From NCBI GenBank assembly GCA_902494815.1, contig CABUVB010000057.1:1-10055 (forward strand): DNA of 10,055 bases. The letters run 5' to 3'. Source of the stretch: an uncultured Collinsella sp. (GTDB lineage Bacteria; Actinomycetota; Coriobacteriia; Coriobacteriales; Coriobacteriaceae). Made by a program: the position numbers and the translations under genes. Of this stretch, positions 5,678 to 10,055 are shown one piece after another (the first letter of the stretch is position 1; every line of letters starts with the position of its first letter). A model generated the notes under the pieces. It searched no databases, had not been told where the DNA came from, and was given only the letters and a program-made list of their open reading frames with translations.

Positions 5678-5711
5678 TACGTTCGAGGCACCAAACGATG
5701 CCTCGAACGTA
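5678..5711 (-). terminator. Perfect 13-bp inverted repeat between rel and the MBL gene
   Basis: TACGTTCGAGGCA (5678-5690) and its exact complement (5699-5711) enclose the loop CCAAACGA. On the minus strand ATTTTAG follows. The T tract is short and the ribosome binding site of the next gene begins about 10 nt later, so it may be a partial terminator, an attenuator or an RNA-processing stem rather than a full stop. Confidence 0.5.
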
Positions 5712-5744
5712 ACCAATATCTGTGATGCTGAGAGGCTCTCGCAC

Positions 5745-8105
5745 CTACACACGACGCTTGAGCTGAGCTCCGCCTTCGCCGGGCATAAGACGGCGAGCGT
5801 CGTAGACCGAATCGACACTGCTGATGGAAGCAAGCAGCGGATCCAGACCACTCGCGTCCGAGATCTCGACCATAAAGCGCAGGGTTGCAATACCCTCGCG
5901 GTTGGTCGAGGTGGCGGCGGAAAGGATATTGCCGCCTGCATCGCCAATGGCAATGGTGACATCCTTGAGCAGGCCCATGCGGTCCAGGCACTCGACCACG
6001 ATCTCGACCTGGAAGAGGGTGTCGGCAGCGCCGTCCCACTCCACATCGATCATGCGCTCGGGATGTTCCATAAGACCCTTGACGTTAGGGCAGTTGGCGC
6101 GATGCACCGAAACGCCGCGACCGCGCGTGATGAAGCCGACGATGTCGTCGCCCGTCACGGGGTTGCAGCAATGAGCCAGACGGACCAGCAGGCCGCTGTT
6201 GCTCTCGCCCTTGACGATAATGCCGTTACTGGCGCTCTTGCCGCGCTTTTGCGGCTTGCGGTTGGAGCCGCGAGCGGGCTGCTTCACGACCTCGGCGATA
6301 GCCTCGGCCTTGGTGAGCTGTTCCTCGGGCTTGGGGTCCAAGATTTGCTCGACCTTATTGCCCACAGCGCGCGGGGCAACCTTGCCGGCGCCGACGGCGG
6401 CAAACAGGTCCTCGAGCTGCTTGAAGTTAAACTGCTCCGCCACGGCGTTGAGTGCACGCGTCGAACGCGGCGTAGAAATGCCATAGCCACGCTTACGCAG
6501 GTCCTTGGCCAGCATATCGCGACCGGCGGCAGCGTCGTCGTCCTTGGTCGCAGCGGCAAAATAGCGGCGGATCTTTGACTTGGCGGAAGGTGTCTTAACG
6601 ATCTTGAGCCAATCGCGCGACGGCTTGGAACTCTTGTTAGTCAGGATTTCAACGCGGTCGCCCGTCTTGATCTCGTGCGTGAGCGGAGCCACCGCACCGT
6701 TGATTTTGGCGCCGACGCAGTGGTTTCCCACCTCGGTGTGAACGGCATAGGCAAAGTCGAGCGGCGTGGAGCCGGCACGAAGCGCCATGACCTCGCCTTT
6801 GGGCGTGAAGACAAAGATCTCCTGATCGAAGAGGTCGACCTTCAGCGAGTGCAGGTATTCCTTGGCATCGGTGATCTCGTCGGAAGCCGCCCAATCGAGC
6901 GAATGCTTGAGCCAGTTGATCTGGTCGTCCAAACGTTGAGCGTCATTGGTCTTGGAAGCAGACGATCCGCCCGACTTCTTATATAGCCAGTGGGCGGCAA
7001 TGCCGTATTCGGCCTGCTCATGCATCTCGTAGGTTCGAATCTGAATCTCGAGCGGACGAGCCGTAGGGCCGATGACCGTCGTGTGGAGCGACTGGTAGTT
7101 ATTGACCTTAGGCATGGCGATATAGTCTTTAAAGCGACCAGGCATGGGGTGCCACAGCGTATGCACCGCACCGAGCGTGGAGTAGCAATCGCGCACCGAA
7201 TGGGTAATTACACGCAGCGCCACCAGGTCGTAGATCTCGGAGAACTCCTTGCCCTTGCGCTTCATCTTTTGGTAGATGGACCAATAGTGCTTGGAGCGGC
7301 CGTTGATCTGGAAGTCCTCCAGACCAATGCGGTTGAGCTCATCGGTAAGCGTCTTGATGGTCTCGGCAAGGTAGCGCTCGCGGACCTCGCGCGACTCAGC
7401 CACCATGCGCGCGATGCGCTGGTAGGCATCGGGCTCCAGGTAGAAGAAGGACAGGTCCTCGAGCTCCCACTTAATAGAGCTCATGCCCAGGCGGTCGGCC
7501 AAGGGCGCGTACACGTCCATGGTCTCGCGAGCCTTAAACAGGCGACGATCCTCGCGCAGGGCCGCCAGCGTTCGCATGTTGTGCAGACGATCGGCAAGTT
7601 TAACGATGATGACGCGGATGTCCTTGGACATGGCGAGGAACATCTTGCGCAGCGTGAGCGCCTGCTTCTCGTCCATGCTGTCGACTTCGATGTTGGTGAG
7701 CTTGGTCACGCCATCGACGAGCTCGGCCACCGTATCGCCAAACAGGCCGGAAACATCGGTGAGCGAGGTCTCTGTATCCTCGACGGTATCGTGCAGCAGC
7801 GCGGCACACACCACATCGCAGTCCATCTTGAGATCGACCAAAATGATGGCAACCTCGACGGGATGGTTAATGTACATCTCACCCGAGCGGCGCTTTTGGT
7901 TGCAGTGCTTCTCGGCGGCAAAGCAGTAGGCCTGCTCAACCTTAGAAAAGTCGTCCTCATTCATATATTTGAGGCACAGACGCTCCAGCTTGTCGTAGCT
8001 GTCCGCCATAATCTCGGGCGGCAGCTCATCGGCATGCTTATAGTGCTCCATCTCCGAAAACGGCTGGAGGGTGGAATCATGGGCGGTACGGGCTGCGGCA
8101 TCCAT
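5745..8105 (-). CDS. rel: Bifunctional (p)ppGpp synthetase/hydrolase Rel
   Basis: Makes and degrades the alarmones ppGpp and pppGpp and so runs the stringent response on starvation. At 786 residues it is a full-length RSH protein. The HD hydrolase domain has His81 (INHPVEVA), His105-Asp106 (LLHDTVEDT) and Asp171 (KLADRLHNMRT). The synthetase domain carries RFKDYIAMPKVNNYQSLHT (324-342) and EIQIRT (353-358); the RxKD form of the first motif is the one found in bifunctional enzymes. A TGS domain follows (about 426-490), then the zinc-finger/conserved-cysteine region LAHCCNPVTGDD (643-654) with NCPN (671-674), and an ACT domain (about 697-772). Both active sites look intact. Start ATG at 8105 is preceded by AGGGG at 6-7 nt. 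It begins 15 nt after the RecJ-helicase stop, so the two are almost certainly co-transcribed. In Bacillus, recJ and rel are also close, with apt between them; apt is absent here. Confidence 0.96.
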   Translation of the reverse strand: MDAAARTAHDSTLQPFSEMEHYKHADELPPEIMADSYDKLERLCLKYMNEDDFSKVEQAYCFAAEKHCNQKRRSGEMYINHPVEVAIILVDLKMDCDVVCAALLHDTVEDTETSLTDVSGLFGDTVAELVDGVTKLTNIEVDSMDEKQALTLRKMFLAMSKDIRVIIVKLADRLHNMRTLAALREDRRLFKARETMDVYAPLADRLGMSSIKWELEDLSFFYLEPDAYQRIARMVAESREVRERYLAETIKTLTDELNRIGLEDFQINGRSKHYWSIYQKMKRKGKEFSEIYDLVALRVITHSVRDCYSTLGAVHTLWHPMPGRFKDYIAMPKVNNYQSLHTTVIGPTARPLEIQIRTYEMHEQAEYGIAAHWLYKKSGGSSASKTNDAQRLDDQINWLKHSLDWAASDEITDAKEYLHSLKVDLFDQEIFVFTPKGEVMALRAGSTPLDFAYAVHTEVGNHCVGAKINGAVAPLTHEIKTGDRVEILTNKSSKPSRDWLKIVKTPSAKSKIRRYFAAATKDDDAAAGRDMLAKDLRKRGYGISTPRSTRALNAVAEQFNFKQLEDLFAAVGAGKVAPRAVGNKVEQILDPKPEEQLTKAEAIAEVVKQPARGSNRKPQKRGKSASNGIIVKGESNSGLLVRLAHCCNPVTGDDIVGFITRGRGVSVHRANCPNVKGLMEHPERMIDVEWDGAADTLFQVEIVVECLDRMGLLKDVTIAIGDAGGNILSAATSTNREGIATLRFMVEISDASGLDPLLASISSVDSVYDARRLMPGEGGAQLKRRV

Positions 8106-8120
8106 CGAGGTCCCCTTCCC

Positions 8121-10055
8121 CTAGGCCCGCGGTACGATCGGGCGGTTAACTTTGGCTAGCATATCAGAAGCGCACGAATCGAGCGCCCAGCTCCGGAAAG
8201 CCGAAAACTCCATGCGCGAGCGCAAGCCCTCCAAATAGCGAATTGACCTGCTCAATTGCACGCGGCCGGGGTTTTCGGCCATCGCGATGCGACGCGTATC
8301 GTCAAACCCCGAAACGCGACAGAAACCAAGCTCTTCGAAGATTCCCAGGCCGCTTTCCACCGAACGCTCGTCGACCGGCGTGCGAGCATCGATGGCAAGG
8401 CACATCTGCGCGATGTCGATATCGCTCGCGCTAAAGGAATCGTCCCCGGTTTTGCCGCGGTTGGAGCGCCACATGGTCTGCAGCGCGCGATAGAGCGTGA
8501 CGAGCTCGTCGCGCTCGGGCGCATAGCAGTCGAGCAGGCGCTCGTTAATGCGGGCGTCGCGCGACGAATAGAGCAGATGGATCACGGCGGGCTGGCCATC
8601 GCGGCCGGCACGTCCGCTCATCTGGTTGAACTCGATGGCGCCAAACGGCATGTGGTAGAGCACGACATGGCGGATATCGGGCAGGTTGACACCCTCGCCA
8701 AAGGCGGAGGTCGAAACGATGCAGCTGAGGCTTCCGTCTCGGAATGCTTCCTCCACGCGACGGCGATCGGAACGCGCAAGCCCCGCGTTATAGAACGCGA
8801 TATGGGTTGCGCAATCGGGCACACGCTTGCGCAACGTCTTGGCGAGCGCCACGGACTGGTCGCGCGAATTGACGTAAATGACGGTCTTCTCCCCCGTCGC
8901 CACGATCGACACTAAACGGTTCTCGCGGCTCGCAAGATCTCGGTCGTCCTCGAGCTGCAGGTTCTCGCGCACCGTCTCGTCGACCACCGTGCGAGTGATC
9001 GGCAACATGCGGGCAAGCTCGGCCACGACCGGAGCCGTCGCGGTGGCCGTCGCAGCCATAACGACCGGGTCGCCCAGGGCTTTGAGGATATCGGGCATGT
9101 CAAGATAGGCGCTACGGTCGCCGCCCTTGGCAAGGCCGGCGTGGTGCGCCTCATCGATAACGACAAAGCCGATGCGGCCCGAACGCGCGAAGCGGTCACG
9201 GTGGATAGATAGGAACTCGGGCGTCGTGAGCACGATACCGGTGCGGCCCGAAGCTAGGCCGGCGAACACGTCATCGCGTGCGGCCTCCACGGTCTCGCCG
9301 GTCAGCACGCCAACGCCAATGCCAAGCGATGCCATCGTCGACGAGAGGTGATAGGCCTGGTCGGCAACAAGCGCACGCAGCGGATAGACAAAGATGCTCG
9401 CACGTCCGCGAAGCACCGCCTCACGCGCGGCATGCACATGGAAGATGAGCGACTTGCCGCGGCCCGTTCCCATAACCGCCAAGACACTCTGGTGATCGGC
9501 CAAGGCGTCGAGCGCCTCAGCCTGCGCGCGGTGCGGCTGGTTCGATCCGATAAAGCTATGGATAAGCGAGCGCGTGAGCTCGGTATAGGAAAGCTGGGCG
9601 AGCGTCTCGCGCTTGCGCGACTCCAGGCGCAGGCCGGAATCCGTCGGCTGCACGCCACGACGAAGCTCGCATGCCGGATCGTCGACGCTGGGCAGCGTGG
9701 TATCGCGGACCAGAACATCCTTGACCATGAGCTTGGGCTTCACACGACCCTGCCAATGCTCGGCAACGGCCTCGAACACCAAGTCGACAGCGCTATCGCA
9801 GTTGATGAGCTTATCGATTTGCGGCACGCGGAACATAATGGCCGGCACACTCGCGGCGCCATCGGTCGCCACAAAGCGCATGTGCTCACCGGTTTTGCCC
9901 ACCACGGCGCGATCACACATCGTCACGCCCTCGGCAGCCAGCAGCGGCACCTTGTTGCCCTGGCCAAACGGCTCAAGACGGGAAATCTGCTCTATAGTCT
10001 CGATATTCAGCTCGGAAAGGTCGACCGTGGCGGCAACCTCGTCGATGTCTTCAAA
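8121..10055 (-). CDS. recJ: RecJ-type exonuclease C-terminus fused to RecQ-like helicase (partial)
   Basis: The frame is open to the right edge, so the start is missing; 644 residues are visible (residue 1 at 10055). Residues 1-120 are the end of RecJ: LEPFGQGNKVPLL (28-40) is the family hallmark, followed by the OB-fold segment (MRFVATDG, IMFRVPQ, LMVKDVLVRD). RecJ is the 5'-3' single-strand DNA exonuclease of recombination and mismatch repair. From about residue 155 an SF2 helicase begins: Walker A MGTGRGKS (195-202), YPLRALVADQ (224-233), DEAH (301-304), motif III TATAT (336-340), STSAFGEGVNLP (448-459), and QMSGRAGRDGQ (478-488). These are RecQ-like, but there is no four-cysteine zinc cluster; a winged-helix-like tail of 130 residues follows. 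The DHH catalytic part of RecJ should lie beyond the edge. Joining exonuclease and helicase in one chain suggests coupled unwinding and resection. It overlaps nothing and is 15 nt upstream of rel. Confidence 0.88.
   Translation of the reverse strand, partial: FEDIDEVAATVDLSELNIETIEQISRLEPFGQGNKVPLLAAEGVTMCDRAVVGKTGEHMRFVATDGAASVPAIMFRVPQIDKLINCDSAVDLVFEAVAEHWQGRVKPKLMVKDVLVRDTTLPSVDDPACELRRGVQPTDSGLRLESRKRETLAQLSYTELTRSLIHSFIGSNQPHRAQAEALDALADHQSVLAVMGTGRGKSLIFHVHAAREAVLRGRASIFVYPLRALVADQAYHLSSTMASLGIGVGVLTGETVEAARDDVFAGLASGRTGIVLTTPEFLSIHRDRFARSGRIGFVVIDEAHHAGLAKGGDRSAYLDMPDILKALGDPVVMAATATATAPVVAELARMLPITRTVVDETVRENLQLEDDRDLASRENRLVSIVATGEKTVIYVNSRDQSVALAKTLRKRVPDCATHIAFYNAGLARSDRRRVEEAFRDGSLSCIVSTSAFGEGVNLPDIRHVVLYHMPFGAIEFNQMSGRAGRDGQPAVIHLLYSSRDARINERLLDCYAPERDELVTLYRALQTMWRSNRGKTGDDSFSASDIDIAQMCLAIDARTPVDERSVESGLGIFEELGFCRVSGFDDTRRIAMAENPGRVQLSRSIRYLEGLRSRMEFSAFRSWALDSCASDMLAKVNRPIVPRA

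Noticed and set aside
6990..8159. Long plus-strand open frame of 389 codons opposite rel
   Set aside because: It is antisense to conserved Rel domains with intact motifs; open antisense frames are expected in GC-rich DNA, and the translation has no recognisable domain.
8256..8915. Plus-strand frame of 219 codons opposite the helicase
   Set aside because: It lies opposite helicase motifs V and VI and the C-terminal tail; no start signal or recognisable domain.

Overview
The window looks like chromosomal DNA of a GC-rich Gram-positive bacterium, most likely a Collinsella-like member of the Coriobacteriia. This rests on the high-GC coding style, the order infC-rpmI-rplT, a RecJ segment fused to a RecQ-like helicase, and full-length bifunctional Rel. 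The assignment is inference; no search was possible. Every gene I accept is on the minus strand, so transcription runs from high to low coordinates. The content is mostly housekeeping. I see no phage, CRISPR array, transposase or defence operon.

From right to left in the order of transcription: the right edge cuts through a large protein joining the end of RecJ to an SF2 helicase (8121-10055). Fifteen bases later comes rel, the bifunctional (p)ppGpp synthetase/hydrolase (5745-8105), then a metallo-beta-lactamase-fold hydrolase (4973-5656) behind a perfect 13-bp inverted repeat. The short gaps suggest one transcript linking DNA repair, the stringent response and a small hydrolase. Class II fructose-bisphosphate aldolase (3912-4778) has its own promoter and ends before a hairpin of about 90 nt. 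The gap 3561-3900 holds that hairpin, a degenerate truncated copy of it 99 nt away, and a promoter for the next gene, a cytoplasmic transglutaminase-like protein (2127-3560).

After it come a tRNA-Leu(CAA) gene (2001-2087) with its terminator, and a duplicated copy of that terminator plus the last 23 nt of the tRNA (1774-1839). GC-rich hairpins separate the two copies. The translation operon infC-rpmI-rplT follows (370-1554). Its leader can fold into either an intrinsic terminator or an overlapping alternative stem, as in L20-type attenuation, and infC appears to start at a non-standard AUA codon behind a perfect Shine-Dalgarno. A strong terminator closes the operon at 313-348. The AT-rich left end, with promoter-like boxes and a spacer-like motif at 1-60, probably is the leader of a ribosomal RNA operon whose 16S gene lies beyond the left edge.

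The points most worth a second look are the infC leader and start codon, the RecJ-helicase fusion, and the two duplicated intergenic elements.
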